From assembly GCA_000824785.1 (NCBI GenBank), contig CCNB01000043.1, positions 551,867-615,866 of the forward strand: DNA of 64,000 bases, read 5' to 3'. Under the pieces are notes generated by a model, which had not been told where the DNA came from, searched no databases, and was given only the letters and a program-made list of their open reading frames with translations. A program made the translations under genes and the position numbers. The DNA is from Mesorhizobium plurifarium. Its GTDB lineage: Bacteria > Pseudomonadota > Alphaproteobacteria > Rhizobiales > Rhizobiaceae. This document shows, piece by piece, positions 8,778-17,221 of the stretch (position 1 is its first letter; each line of letters starts with the position of its first letter).

Positions 8778-9166
8778 TTCAAGATATCGCCCCTGAAGCC
8801 GTAGGGCAGCATGTCGCCCATGGTGACCGTCTCGGCCACGCCGGTGTTGTCGCACAGATAAAGCTTCGTCTCCGGTCGGCAGAATTCCGCCAGCCGCTGC
8901 CGGCAGCCACCGCAGGGCGAGCATTTGGCCATGCGTTCGGCGATCACCGCGATCTCGACGATCTTGCCGCCACCGCCCATGATGTAGTGGCCGAGCGCCG
9001 TCGTCTCGGCGCACCAGCCTTCCGGATAGGACGCCACCTCGATATTGGCGCCGGTGAAGACGCGCCCGTCCTCGGTGCGCAGCGCGGCACCCACCGGGAA
9101 CTTCGAATAAGGCGCATAGGCCTTGGCCATCGCCGTCTTCGCCGCCTCGAACAGATCATGCGACAT
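8774..9166 (-). CDS. cdd: Cytidine deaminase
   Basis: Converts cytidine or deoxycytidine to uridine or deoxyuridine. The 130-residue product has the compact tetrameric form. The catalytic CAE (in GWCAETTALGHY) and the zinc ligands PCGGC (in CSPCGGCRQRLAEF) are intact. The ATG at 9166 (MSHDLFEAAKTAM) has a GGGAGAGAA ribosome-binding site; a frame extension upstream of this has none. It sits 61 bases after the importer permease gene and overlaps the next gene by four bases. Confidence 0.95.
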   Translation of the reverse strand: MSHDLFEAAKTAMAKAYAPYSKFPVGAALRTEDGRVFTGANIEVASYPEGWCAETTALGHYIMGGGGKIVEIAVIAERMAKCSPCGGCRQRLAEFCRPETKLYLCDNTGVAETVTMGDMLPYGFRGDILK

Positions 9167-9227
9167 CCGGTTCTTCTCTCCCACGATCTTGTTCAAATGC
9201 CGGTCGCCGCCGGACGAAAATTCCGGC

Positions 9228-10199
9228 TCAGCGTTCCTTCACATAGGGCACGCCGCCGGCGCGCGGCGGGATGGCCTTGCCGATGAAGCCGGCAAGCAGG
9301 ATGACGGTGAGCACATAGGGCAGCGCCTGCATGAACTGCACCGGCACCTTGCCGATGATCGGCAGCGGCGAGCCCTGCAGGCGGATCGCTGCGGCATCGA
9401 GGAAGCCGAACAAAAGGCAGGCGAACATGGCGTTGACCGGCTTCCACTTGGCGAAGATCAGCGCTGCCAGCGCGATATAGCCCTTGCCCGCCGTCATGTC
9501 CTTCACGAAGCCGCCATTCTGCACCATGGAGAGATAGGCGCCGGCGACCCCCGTGAGGATGCCGGTGCAGATCAGCGCGCGATAGCGCAGCCAGGCGACC
9601 GAGATGCCGGCGGTGTCGACGGCGGCCGGATTTTCGCCGACCGCCCGCATCCTGAGGCCAAAACGGGTGCGAAACAGCACCCACCAGGTGAACGGCACCA
9701 TGGCGAAGGCGAAATAGACCAGGATCGAATGGCCGGAGATCAGCTCGGCATAGATCGGGCCGATGATCGGCACATCCTTGATCGCGTCGGCGCCGGGCCA
9801 GGTGATCGCAGCGAAGCGTTCGCCCGGCTGCAGCGCCGGCGTGCGTCCGCCTTGGCTGAACCAGGCCTGGCCGAGGATGATGGTCGATCCGGCGGCGACG
9901 AAGTTGATCGCCACGCCGGAGACGATCTGGTTGCCGCGATGCGTGATCGAGGCGAAGCCGTGCACCAGGGCGAAGGCGACCGAGATCAGCACCGCGGTGC
10001 CGAGGCCGATCAGCGCCGAATGGAAGACGGCGGCGGCCGAAGCGCCGGCAAAGGCGCCGACCAGCATCTTGCCTTCCAGCCCGATGTCGAAGATGCCGGC
10101 CCGCTCCGAATAGAGCCCCGCCAGGCAGGCGAGCAGCAGCGGCACCGAAAGGCGGATGGTTGAATCCAGCACCTGGATGATGGCGTTGAACGTGTCCAT
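9228..10199 (-). CDS. Nucleoside ABC importer, second permease subunit
   Basis: Inner-membrane permease of 323 residues from the branched-chain amino-acid/ribose permease superfamily, in the BMP-type subgroup (NupQ/YufQ-like). About eight to ten hydrophobic segments are visible. The motif GMRAVGENPAAVDTAGISV (here LRMRAVGENPAAVDTAGIS) is the typical cytoplasmic coupling loop. It starts one base after the stop of the first permease gene. Linkage with cdd, the nucleoside phosphorylase and deoA points to nucleosides as cargo. Confidence 0.88.
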   Translation of the reverse strand: MDTFNAIIQVLDSTIRLSVPLLLACLAGLYSERAGIFDIGLEGKMLVGAFAGASAAAVFHSALIGLGTAVLISVAFALVHGFASITHRGNQIVSGVAINFVAAGSTIILGQAWFSQGGRTPALQPGERFAAITWPGADAIKDVPIIGPIYAELISGHSILVYFAFAMVPFTWWVLFRTRFGLRMRAVGENPAAVDTAGISVAWLRYRALICTGILTGVAGAYLSMVQNGGFVKDMTAGKGYIALAALIFAKWKPVNAMFACLLFGFLDAAAIRLQGSPLPIIGKVPVQFMQALPYVLTVILLAGFIGKAIPPRAGGVPYVKER

Positions 10200-10200
10200 C

Positions 10201-11340
10201 TCAGGCCCCCTTCCCGTTCACGGCCTGCATGCCGACCGATTTCGGACTGACCGAGGCGAACAGCGCCTGGATATAGGGCCTGAACATATGCTCCAGCGCA
10301 CCGGCAAACAGGATGACCAGGCCCTGGATGATGACGATCATGTCGCGGCTGATCGCCGGCATCTCGAAGGCAAGCTCGGCGCCCCCCTGGTAGAGCATGC
10401 CGAACAGGATCGCCGCCAGCACGATGCCGACCGGATGCAGCCGGCCCATCAGCGCGACCGCGATGCCGACATAGCCGGCGCCCGAGACGAAATCGATCGC
10501 GACATTGTGCTGGTCGCCCATCACCGGATTGAGCGCCATCATGCCGGCCAGCGCGCCCGAGATCATCATCGCGGTGATGATGATACGGGTTTCCGAAATG
10601 CCGGCGTAGCGCGCCGCCTTCGGGCTGTGACCATAGGTGCGCATCTCGTAGCCGAGCCTGGTGCGCCAGATCAAAAGCCAGATCAGGAAGGCCATGACCA
10701 GCGCCAGGAGGAAGCAGATGTTGAGTGGTGCGGACCGGATCTTGGCGCCGAACAATTCGATGATCCAATTGAGCTTCGGCAGTTCGGCGCCGGCGAGGAA
10801 ATTGCGCGTCTGCGGCGCCTGCGAGCCGGCCGGCTTCAGCGGACCGACCAGCAGATAGACCATCACCGAGGCGGCGATGAAGTTGAACATGATGGTGGTG
10901 ATGACGATATGCGAGCCGCGCTTGGCCTGTAGATAGGCCGGGATCAGGCCCCAAAGCGCGCCGAACGCCGCCGCGGCCACGATCGCGATCGGAAAGATCA
11001 CCCACCAGGGCATCACGCTGTCGAGGCTCAGGCAGACGAGCGCGATGCCGAGACCGCCTATATAGGCTTGGCCTTCGGTGCCGATGTTGAACAGGCTGCA
11101 ATGCGCCGCCACCGCCACCGACAGCCCGGTGAAGATGAAGGTCGTGGCGTAGAACAGGGTGAAGGCGATGCCCGTGCCCTTGCCGAAGGCGCCCTCGACC
11201 AGGATGACGGCGGCGCGAAACGGGTTTTCGCCGACCAGCATGACGACGAAGCCGGCGACGATGAAGGCCACCGACAGGTTGATCAACGGGATCAGCCCAT
11301 AATCGGCCCAGGCCGGCAGTTTGGCGTAGGGCGTGCTCAT
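10201..11340 (-). CDS. Nucleoside ABC importer, first permease subunit
   Basis: Inner-membrane permease of 379 residues, NupP/YufP-like. An N-terminal hydrophobic run (LIPLINLSVAFIVAGFVVML) is followed by multiple membrane segments and the coupling-loop motif MRTYGHSPKAARYAGIS. The ATG at 11340 overlaps the stop of the ATPase gene by four bases. It forms the heterodimeric channel with the product of the next gene. Confidence 0.88.
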   Translation of the reverse strand: MSTPYAKLPAWADYGLIPLINLSVAFIVAGFVVMLVGENPFRAAVILVEGAFGKGTGIAFTLFYATTFIFTGLSVAVAAHCSLFNIGTEGQAYIGGLGIALVCLSLDSVMPWWVIFPIAIVAAAAFGALWGLIPAYLQAKRGSHIVITTIMFNFIAASVMVYLLVGPLKPAGSQAPQTRNFLAGAELPKLNWIIELFGAKIRSAPLNICFLLALVMAFLIWLLIWRTRLGYEMRTYGHSPKAARYAGISETRIIITAMMISGALAGMMALNPVMGDQHNVAIDFVSGAGYVGIAVALMGRLHPVGIVLAAILFGMLYQGGAELAFEMPAISRDMIVIIQGLVILFAGALEHMFRPYIQALFASVSPKSVGMQAVNGKGA

Positions 11341-12869
11341 TCGGCGGCCTCCTGGTGCTCGACGCCTGCCATCAGCAGGCCAAGCTCGCCTTCGGTCGCT
11401 TCCGGCCCGCGCTCGCCGACGACACGGCCGGCGAACATCACCAGGATGCGGTCGGAGAGCGAGCGGATCTCGTCGAGCTCGACCGAGACCACCAGCACCG
11501 CCTTGCCCTGGTCGCGCATGGCGATCAGCCGCTTGTGGATGAATTCGATGGCGCCGACATCGACGCCGCGCGTCGGCTGGCCGACGATCAGCACACCGGG
11601 ATCCTGCTCCATCTCCCTGGCCAGCACGATCTTCTGCTGGTTGCCGCCGGAGAAATTGGCCGTCTTCAGCCGCGGATTGCCGGGACGGATGTCGTATTTC
11701 TCGATCTTGTCCTTCGCGTCGGCCATGATGGCGTCGACGTCGAGGAACGGTCCCTTCAGATAGCGCTCGTCGTCGTGATAGCCGAGAATCGAATTCTCGT
11801 TCTCCTCGAAGGCGAGCACCAGCCCGACATGGTGGCGGTCCTCGGGCACATGGGCGAGCCCGCGGTCGCGCAATTCGCCGGGATCGGCCTTGCCGGTGAG
11901 ATCGATCGGCTTGCCTTCCAGCATCACTTCGCCGGAGACCGCATGCCGGATGCCGGAGATCGCCTCCAGCAGTTCGGACTGGCCATTGCCGGCGACGCCG
12001 GCGATGCCGACGATCTCGCCGCCGCGCACGTCGAAGGAGACATTGTCGACCATGGTGACGCCGCGCGAATCCTTCACCGTCAGGTTCTTGACCGAGAGTT
12101 TTACCGCGCCGGCCTCCGACTGGCCCTTCTCGACCCGAAGCAGCACGCGCCTGCCGACCATCAGTTCGGCCAGTTCGCCGACCGTGGTTTCCTTCGTCAC
12201 CCGGGTCGCCACCATCGTGCCCTGGCGCATCACGGAGACCGTGTCGGTGATCGCCATGATCTCGCGCAGCTTGTGCGTGATGAGCACGATCGTTTTTCCT
12301 TGATCCTTCAATTGCTTGAGGATGCGGAAGAGGTGGTCGGCCTCGGCCGGCGTCAAGACGCCCGTCGGCTCGTCGAGGATCAGGATCTCGGCGCCGCGGT
12401 AGAGCGCCTTGAGGATTTCGACGCGCTGCTGCAGGCCGACCGGCAGCTCTTCAATGACGGCGTCGGGATCGACCTCGAGGCCGTATTCACGCTCCAGCCG
12501 GTCGAGCTCCGAGCGCGCCTTGGCGATGCTGCTCTTCAGCAGCGCATCGTTTTCGGCGCCGAGGATGACATTTTCCAGCACAGTGAAATTGTCGACCAGC
12601 ATGAAATGCTGGTGCACCATGCCGATGCCGAGCGCGATGGCATCGTTGGAGGTGCTGATCGACACCGGCTTGCCGCCGACGCGGATTTCGCCGCTGTCGG
12701 CCTGGTAGAAGCCGTAGAGGATCGACATCAGCGTCGACTTGCCGGCGCCGTTCTCGCCGACGATGCCGTGGATGGTGCCGCGCGCGACTTCCAGGTTGAT
12801 GTCGCGGTTGGCGCGCACGGCGCCAAAACTCTTGTTGATGCCTATGAGCTCGATTGCGGCTTGCGCCAT
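11337..12869 (-). CDS. Nucleoside ABC importer, ATP-binding subunit
   Basis: Tandem-domain ATPase of 510 residues, NupO/YufO-like. The first domain has Walker A GENGAGKST, signature LPVGLQQRVEI and Walker B ILILDEPTG. The second has signature FSGGNQQKIVLARE with a degenerate Walker B (LIVGQPTRGVDVG), as is usual for the second half of this family. It is the promoter-proximal gene of the import and salvage operon. The gap to slyX upstream holds a structured repeat and a long perfect palindrome. Confidence 0.92.
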   Translation of the reverse strand: MAQAAIELIGINKSFGAVRANRDINLEVARGTIHGIVGENGAGKSTLMSILYGFYQADSGEIRVGGKPVSISTSNDAIALGIGMVHQHFMLVDNFTVLENVILGAENDALLKSSIAKARSELDRLEREYGLEVDPDAVIEELPVGLQQRVEILKALYRGAEILILDEPTGVLTPAEADHLFRILKQLKDQGKTIVLITHKLREIMAITDTVSVMRQGTMVATRVTKETTVGELAELMVGRRVLLRVEKGQSEAGAVKLSVKNLTVKDSRGVTMVDNVSFDVRGGEIVGIAGVAGNGQSELLEAISGIRHAVSGEVMLEGKPIDLTGKADPGELRDRGLAHVPEDRHHVGLVLAFEENENSILGYHDDERYLKGPFLDVDAIMADAKDKIEKYDIRPGNPRLKTANFSGGNQQKIVLAREMEQDPGVLIVGQPTRGVDVGAIEFIHKRLIAMRDQGKAVLVVSVELDEIRSLSDRILVMFAGRVVGERGPEATEGELGLLMAGVEHQEAAE

Positions 12870-12984
12870 GCAGCCTGTCCCACTCGTTATTTTTTTATCG
12901 CTTGGTCAAAATGCCTAGCATGATGCCCCGCTTATGCCAATCGGCCGTTCACTCTCGACAAATCCCCGCGCCCTTGTCAATTTC

Positions 12985-13060
12985 GAACCTGAGCAGGTTC
13001 CGCAAAAGTGTCCCACGGTTTTGCGATCAGAACCTGCGAAAACCAACAGAGCTAAGCAGA
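12985..13060 (+). repeat. Structured intergenic repeat (variant copy E)
   Basis: Same architecture as the copy at 5976 but with changed stem bases. The outer arm GCAGGTTC (12993-13000) pairs with GAACCTGC (13030-13037). The inner arm GCAAAA (13002-13007) pairs with TTTTGC (13019-13024). Both stems keep pairing by double substitutions relative to the other copies. It starts with its own small inverted repeat (GAACCT GAGC AGGTTC). Confidence 0.65.
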
Positions 13061-13092
13061 TATTCGTGGGGCAACCCACGAATATCTGCTTA
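13053..13092. repeat. Perfect 18-bp inverted repeat with GCAA loop
   Basis: The left arm TAAGCAGATATTCGTGGG (13053-13070) and right arm (13075-13092) are exact reverse complements around GCAA, a GNRA-type tetraloop if transcribed. It directly follows the repeat at 12985 and lies between the divergent importer ATPase and slyX genes. It is therefore not placed as a terminator for either. Confidence 0.85.
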
Positions 13093-13127
13093 AGTGGGAG
13101 CTTGATATTCGCAACGGTGGGTTTTGC

Positions 13128-13337
13128 ATGGCTATGCCTGACGATCGGCTGACGACGCTGGAAATCCGCGCCGCCGAGCAGGAAAAGACCATCGAGGAAC
13201 TGTCCGGCCAGATCGCCGAGCAGTGGAAGGTGATCGAGCGCATGGAGCGCAAGCTCGCCGCCCTGACGGACCGGTTCCTGGAGCTGGAGGAGCAGACCGC
13301 TCCCGATGTTCCGGTGACCAAGCCGCCGCATTGGTGA
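13128..13337 (+). CDS. slyX: SlyX family protein
   Basis: Small 69-residue protein with a predicted coiled coil over most of its length (TTLEIRAAEQEKTIEELSGQ, continuing through KVIERMERKLAAL). It ends in PPHW, like many SlyX proteins. The family's role is unknown. Either ATG at 13128 or 13134 could be used, and the ribosome-binding site is weak (GGTGGG). It pairs with the downstream membrane protein gene on the plus strand, inside an otherwise minus-strand importer region. Confidence 0.85.
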   Translation: MAMPDDRLTTLEIRAAEQEKTIEELSGQIAEQWKVIERMERKLAALTDRFLELEEQTAPDVPVTKPPHW

Positions 13338-13359
13338 GGCGCCATGGGGAAAGACGGCC

Positions 13360-13767
13360 ATGCCTAGTGAAAGCGACCGTGTCGCCAGGGCCGGCGACTA
13401 TGTCTTTGGCCTGATGAACGACAGGGAACGCGCCCGCGCCGAGCGCGACCTCGAGATCGATCCCGCCTTTCGCGACACGGTGCTGCGGCTGGCCGAACGC
13501 TTGCGCGCCTTCGATCCCGTAGGGCCCGAGGCGCGCGACAATCGCTGGGAGCAAGTCACGCAACGCCTTGCCGAATTGCCGCAGATGCAGACGCGGCTGG
13601 GTGGTGTTGCCGGCCCTGGGACGGAAGCACCGCCGCCGATGATCCACCGGCTCGAACGCAAGCCCTACGGCATCGGCCTGCATTCGCTTGGCGGCAGGCT
13701 GGGCTTCGTCATCGCGCTTGCCCTGGTGGCCGCCTTTGCGCTCGGCTATCTCGCCGGAACGCTATAG
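13360..13767 (+). CDS. Anti-sigma-factor-like single-pass membrane protein
   Basis: 135 residues. The N-terminal part (DRVARAGDYVFGLMNDRERA, then RAERDLEIDPAFRDTVLRLAE) resembles the cytoplasmic domain of RskA-type anti-sigma factors. A single membrane segment lies near residues 112-133 (LGFVIALALVAAFALGYLAG). No zinc-binding HxxxCxxC motif and no full periplasmic domain are present, and no sigma-factor gene is adjacent. The role is therefore uncertain. The start has a GGGGAAAGA ribosome-binding site. The stop overlaps the convergent GNAT gene by six bases. Confidence 0.55.
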   Translation: MPSESDRVARAGDYVFGLMNDRERARAERDLEIDPAFRDTVLRLAERLRAFDPVGPEARDNRWEQVTQRLAELPQMQTRLGGVAGPGTEAPPPMIHRLERKPYGIGLHSLGGRLGFVIALALVAAFALGYLAGTL

Positions 13768-14220
13768 TTTTCTCGACATCAGAAGCATCGGCTCGCCGTC
13801 CTGCTTGAAGGTCTCTACCGCCGTCCACCCGAGCGCTTCGTAGAAGCCGCGCGCCTGCCAGGTGTAGAGGTAGAGCGTGCCGGTGCCGGCCGACGCGGCA
13901 TGGGCCTCGACGGTCTTGACCAGCGCCGTGCCGATTCCGCCGCCGCGGTAGGCTTCCTCGACGACCAGCCCGGCCAGCCATGGCGTCAGGTCGTGCGGCG
14001 AACTGATCTCGTCGCGAACGAGCAGGCAGCTCCCGATCGGCCGGCCACGCTCGCGGGCAACTAAAGCCGCCTCGAAGCCGTCGCCGGCGATCAGGCCGCG
14101 CAGCCCGGCCACGTCCTCCTCGAGTGTCCGGCCGGTGCCCTCGAAGAAGGCCTCGAGCCGAAGCCGCGCGATCGCTTCGACGTCGCCGTCTGCCATGGCT
14201 TCGATTGTCGGTCGCATCAT
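13762..14220 (-). CDS. GNAT family N-acetyltransferase
   Basis: 152 residues. The acetyl-CoA-binding motif A is visible as VVEEAYRGGGIGTALVKTVE, followed by the motif-B-like region LYLYTWQARGFYEALGW. The substrate cannot be told. The start is one of two adjacent ATGs at 14220/14217 with a GGAGAC ribosome-binding site. It follows the binding-protein gene of the nucleoside importer on the same strand, but a strong terminator hairpin separates the two. Confidence 0.85.
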   Translation of the reverse strand: MMRPTIEAMADGDVEAIARLRLEAFFEGTGRTLEEDVAGLRGLIAGDGFEAALVARERGRPIGSCLLVRDEISSPHDLTPWLAGLVVEEAYRGGGIGTALVKTVEAHAASAGTGTLYLYTWQARGFYEALGWTAVETFKQDGEPMLLMSRKL

Positions 14221-14239
14221 GCCCGTCTCCAAAACGAAA

Positions 14240-14261
14240 CCGCCGGGCGTTGGCCCGGCGG
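14240..14261 (-). terminator. Intrinsic terminator after the nucleoside-binding protein gene
   Basis: CCGCCGGGC and GCCCGGCGG form a perfect 9-bp stem around a 4-base loop. On the minus strand the stem is followed by TTTCGTTTT. It lies 24 bases past the stop of the binding-protein gene and just before the ribosome-binding site of the GNAT gene. Confidence 0.8.
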
Positions 14262-14285
14262 TCCAAAACCTGGTTCAGCTGCCGA

Positions 14286-15275
14286 TCAATACGGGCAATT
14301 GTTGTCGGCGGTGTAGTCGTGCACCTGGACCTTGCCGGAGATGATGTCGGCCTTGGCCTTTTCGACGGCCGCCTTCATCTCATCGGTCACCAGCGCCTTG
14401 TTGTTGTCGTCCATGGCATAGTCGACGCCGCCTTCCTTGAGGCCGAGATTCTCGAGGCCGCCCTTGAAGGTGCCGTTCTTGCCGTCCATGAAGGTGTTGT
14501 AGACGGCGACGTCGACGCGCTTCATCATCGAGGTCAGCACCTTGCCCGGCTGCAGGCCATTCTGGTTGGAGTCGACGCCGATGCCGAGCTTGCCTGCATC
14601 CGCAGCCGCCTGCAGCACGCCGACGCCGGTGCCGCCGGCCGCCGCGTAGACCACGTCGGCGCCCTGGTCGATCTGCGTCTTGGCGATCTCGCCGCCCTTG
14701 GCCGGGTCGTTCCAGGCGGCCGGCGTGTCGCCGGTCATGTTCTGGATGACGTCGGTAGCACCTGCCGACTTGGCGCCGCCGACATAGCCGCATTCGAACT
14801 TGCGGATCAGCGGGATGTCCATGCCGCCGATGAAGCCGACCTTCTTCGACTTCGACGCCATCGCCGCCAAGATGCCGACGAGATAGGAGCCTTCATTCTC
14901 CTTGAACACCAGCGAGCGGACATTGGGCAGGTCGACGGCATCGTCGATGATGGCGAAATTCAGGTCTGGATAATCTTTCGCGACCGCCTTCAGCGCGTCC
15001 TCCCAGGCAAAGCCGGCCATCACGATCGGGTTGCGGCCGTCCTCGGCGAAGCGGCGCAGCGCCTGCTCGCGCTGCGAGGCGTTGGAGACTTCGAACTCGA
15101 CATAGGCGACGCCGGTTTCCTTCTTGAACTTCTCGGCGCCGTTATAGGCGGCCTCGTTGAAGGATTTGTCGAACTTGCCGCCCAGATCGTAGAGGATGGC
15201 CGGCTGCACATCCGCGGCGAAAGCCGGAAGAACCATTGCGGTTGCGGCCAGAAGGCCGAGAACGATACGTTTCAT
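14286..15275 (-). CDS. BMP family nucleoside-binding lipoprotein-like protein
   Basis: Periplasmic substrate-binding subunit (329 residues) of the nucleoside ABC importer. A signal peptide is visible (MKRIVLGLLAATAMVLPAFA, cleavage after AFA). The mature part has the BMP/PnrA fold signature LGGKFDKSFNEAAYNGAEKF and the NQNGLQPGKVLTSMMKR region that lines the ligand pocket. There is no lipobox cysteine, unlike PnrA of spirochaetes. The ATG at 15275 is preferred over a GTG three codons upstream. It is about 1.4 kb from the ATPase gene, with three unrelated genes between. Confidence 0.9.
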   Translation of the reverse strand: MKRIVLGLLAATAMVLPAFAADVQPAILYDLGGKFDKSFNEAAYNGAEKFKKETGVAYVEFEVSNASQREQALRRFAEDGRNPIVMAGFAWEDALKAVAKDYPDLNFAIIDDAVDLPNVRSLVFKENEGSYLVGILAAMASKSKKVGFIGGMDIPLIRKFECGYVGGAKSAGATDVIQNMTGDTPAAWNDPAKGGEIAKTQIDQGADVVYAAAGGTGVGVLQAAADAGKLGIGVDSNQNGLQPGKVLTSMMKRVDVAVYNTFMDGKNGTFKGGLENLGLKEGGVDYAMDDNNKALVTDEMKAAVEKAKADIISGKVQVHDYTADNNCPY

Positions 15276-15404
15276 GTGATCCACACCCTGTCGGTTATTT
15301 TTCCGTTTTGCACCGCCTGCCAGCCCGGTTCTCCGGCAGGCTGGCGACGCCAGGCAGGAAGTGTTCTCCCCTCCCGCTCGCGGTCAATCTGGCACGGCGC
15401 GAAA

Positions 15405-15425
15405 CAAAATTCACGTGGAATTTTG
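15405..15425. promoter_or_regulatory. Palindrome upstream of the nucleoside-binding protein gene
   Basis: CAAAATTC-ACGTG-GAATTTTG is an exact 8-5-8 inverted repeat about 130 bases upstream of the start at 15275. It could be the operator of a nucleoside-responsive repressor, but no such regulator gene is in the window. Closer to the gene (about 15318-15358) the leader contains GC-rich hairpins such as CTGGCGTCGCCAG on the minus strand. Confidence 0.4.
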
Positions 15426-15511
15426 ACCTGTTGGAAAAAGCGGTTACCGGCGGTTGGGCTCGGCGACTTCACCGTAGCCGTCCGTCCGCAACAGCTTCAA
15501 AACAAGGGCCT

Positions 15512-15838
15512 TCAGGGAGTTGGTGCGAATTCCGTGCCGCGACGCTTGCGCCGGTAACCGATGGCGTAGAGCAGGAAGGCAAGCACCGCGAACACCGCGA
15601 AACCGGGTTGCGCGAGCACCCAGGCGACGGCGCCGTCCCAGACCAACGGGCTTGCCTTGGCGCGCACGAAAGTCTCGAAGGCCGCGCGGGTATCCGGCGA
15701 GACCGCCAGCCAGCTTGCGTTGAGCGGCGTCATCACCAGCGAGGACGCGGCGACCGAGCGTGTGGTATCGATCACCGCCATGATGACGGAGATCGACAGC
15801 GCAACCATGGCTGCCAGCCGAAAGATGAAACGCAACAT
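15512..15838 (-). CDS. Hypothetical two-pass membrane protein
   Basis: 108 residues from the ATG at 15838 (MLRFIFRLAAMVALSISVIM). There are two hydrophobic segments, one at the N-terminus and one near residues 75-95 (GFAVFAVLAFLLYAIGY), ending in a basic tail (RRKRRGTEF). I do not recognise a family. It lies between the nucleoside-binding protein gene and another membrane protein gene. Confidence 0.6.
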   Translation of the reverse strand: MLRFIFRLAAMVALSISVIMAVIDTTRSVAASSLVMTPLNASWLAVSPDTRAAFETFVRAKASPLVWDGAVAWVLAQPGFAVFAVLAFLLYAIGYRRKRRGTEFAPTP

Positions 15839-15935
15839 CGACGCTCTCCCCGGGAACGCTCGGTCTACCCGCAATCGACATAGAGCGTGCGTGGTTCCCG
15901 CGCAATCGCGGCCCCATGAAATTGACACCGTGAAA

Positions 15936-16631
15936 TTAGCGGGCCGGCGCCGTTCTGCGCCGGTTCACCCGCCAGACGGCGAAAATACCGCCGGCGACCG
16001 CGCCCACGATCAGGCCGCCCAGGCCGATAAAAGCCGCGAAAAATCCACAGGCGCCCTCGAAGCAGCTCATATGCGTCAGGTCGGCGATCAGCGAACCGGC
16101 GAAGAACCCGCCGAATGCGCCGATCACGCCGCCAAGGATGATGCCGAGCAGCGCGGCAAGGATCGAGACGAAGACCGGCGGACGCTCGGTCTCCGGATTG
16201 GCATAAACGGTCTCGGAGCCGGCGCCATTCCGCAGGAGGTAGATACAGAGCAGGCCAACGGCGATCTCGGCCACGGTGAAGCCCAGCGCCTCTACCGAGA
16301 AGACGAAGGCGTAGGACACATAGGCCTGGCGCAGGACGAGCCAGATGATGATGGCGACCTGCCAGATCGTGTAATGGCGAGGAAAGCGGGCCGAGCGGTT
16401 GAAGGCAAGGCCAAGCAGGTACAAACCCCACAGGATGGTGATCACGCCGCCGGCCAAGCCGCCATAGACGAGCAGGAATGCATTTTCCGGCAGGCTGAAA
16501 TCGCCGATCAGCCGCCAGTTCGCGATCAGGCCGTAGGCCGACAGGCCCATGACGATGACGAGCCAGGCCACCGGGACGAAGGAAAGCCCGCTATCCGGCC
16601 GCCCCGCGGGTTGCTGGTCGATCGACGCCAT
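15936..16631 (-). CDS. Polytopic membrane protein, DUF2569-like
   Basis: 231 residues with about six hydrophobic segments. The first four (around WLVIVMGLSAYGLI, LLVYGGLAGGVITILWGLYL, the TIWQVAIIIWLVLRQ region and EIAVGLLCIYLL) resemble DUF2569 proteins. The C-terminal part is a glycine-rich double membrane segment (LLGIILGGVIGAFGGFFAGS, then IGLGGLIVGAVAGGIFAVW). Function unknown; the family assignment is tentative. Confidence 0.6.
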   Translation of the reverse strand: MASIDQQPAGRPDSGLSFVPVAWLVIVMGLSAYGLIANWRLIGDFSLPENAFLLVYGGLAGGVITILWGLYLLGLAFNRSARFPRHYTIWQVAIIIWLVLRQAYVSYAFVFSVEALGFTVAEIAVGLLCIYLLRNGAGSETVYANPETERPPVFVSILAALLGIILGGVIGAFGGFFAGSLIADLTHMSCFEGACGFFAAFIGLGGLIVGAVAGGIFAVWRVNRRRTAPAR

Positions 16632-17092
16632 GCCAGGACGATGCCCCTCGCCCGAACAATTCCAGGGAAGGCACGTGGCTGCTTTCCGTCAGGAACTGCA
16701 AAAACTGAACCGGCAACTCCAGGGAAGCTCGCAACCGTTCCAACCGGGATTGCATGAAAACAAAGAGTTCGTGCAGTCGACAGCCGCGCGGAGCCGAAGT
16801 CAAGCACAGCCAGTTGGGAGCGGCCGGCCTGTGCACATCATTCGAACGCTTCGGCCCTCCTGAACACACGGCTCTGCCCTTTTCACGGCAAAAGCCGCGG
16901 CAATGCCATTATGGCTTGGCATTCGCTTTCGGATCGACTAGATGAGCCCCGCGCCTGTTTGCCTAGACGGCTATCGGCGCAGGGAAGGGTTGCCTGCCGG
17001 TTGAAGGCACACCACATATCCGTTGAGGACTTCCCATGGGAGCATCTCCCCAACCCGCGCGGCGAAACCGGCCGGCGCGAGATGTTAACGAC
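16632..17092. other. Non-coding stretch before tRNA-Ser
   Basis: 461 bases without a convincing gene. The first part (16654-16770) is a degenerate copy of the structured repeat. The rest must hold the tRNA promoter. I see no other clear signal; open frames here lack ribosome-binding sites and family resemblance. Confidence 0.5.
16654..16770 (+). repeat. Degenerate structured repeat (copy C)
   Basis: It begins AACAATTCCAGGGAAG and continues through TTTCCGTCAGGAACTGC, recalling the copies at 5976 and 23550 but with broken pairing. A second partial unit follows (CAACTCCAGGGAAG, ending GGGATTGCATGAAAAC). Confidence 0.5.
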
Positions 17093-17182
17093 GGAGAGGT
17101 GGCCGAGTGGTTGAAGGCGCACGCCTGGAAAGTGTGTTTACGGGAAACCGTAACGCGGGTTCGAATCCCGCTCTCTCCGCCA
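17093..17182 (+). tRNA. tRNA-Ser (GGA)
   Basis: The acceptor stem GGAGAGG pairs with TCTCTCC. The anticodon loop CTGGAAA gives anticodon GGA at 17127-17129. There is a long variable arm (TTTACGGGAAACCGTAA region), as in class II tRNAs. The T arm is GCGGGTTCGAATCCCGC. The discriminator is G and the CCA end is encoded. Confidence 0.97.
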
Positions 17183-17221
17183 TAAACTTTCATGATATTT
17201 CAGCCCGGCGCGCGCAGCGCC

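Noticed and set aside
16981..17012. A tRNA-Ser-like fragment (GGTTGAAGGCAC) about 100 bases upstream of the real tRNA-Ser
   Set aside because: Only the D-arm part is similar and no acceptor, anticodon or T arm can be folded, so chance similarity is as likely as a remnant.
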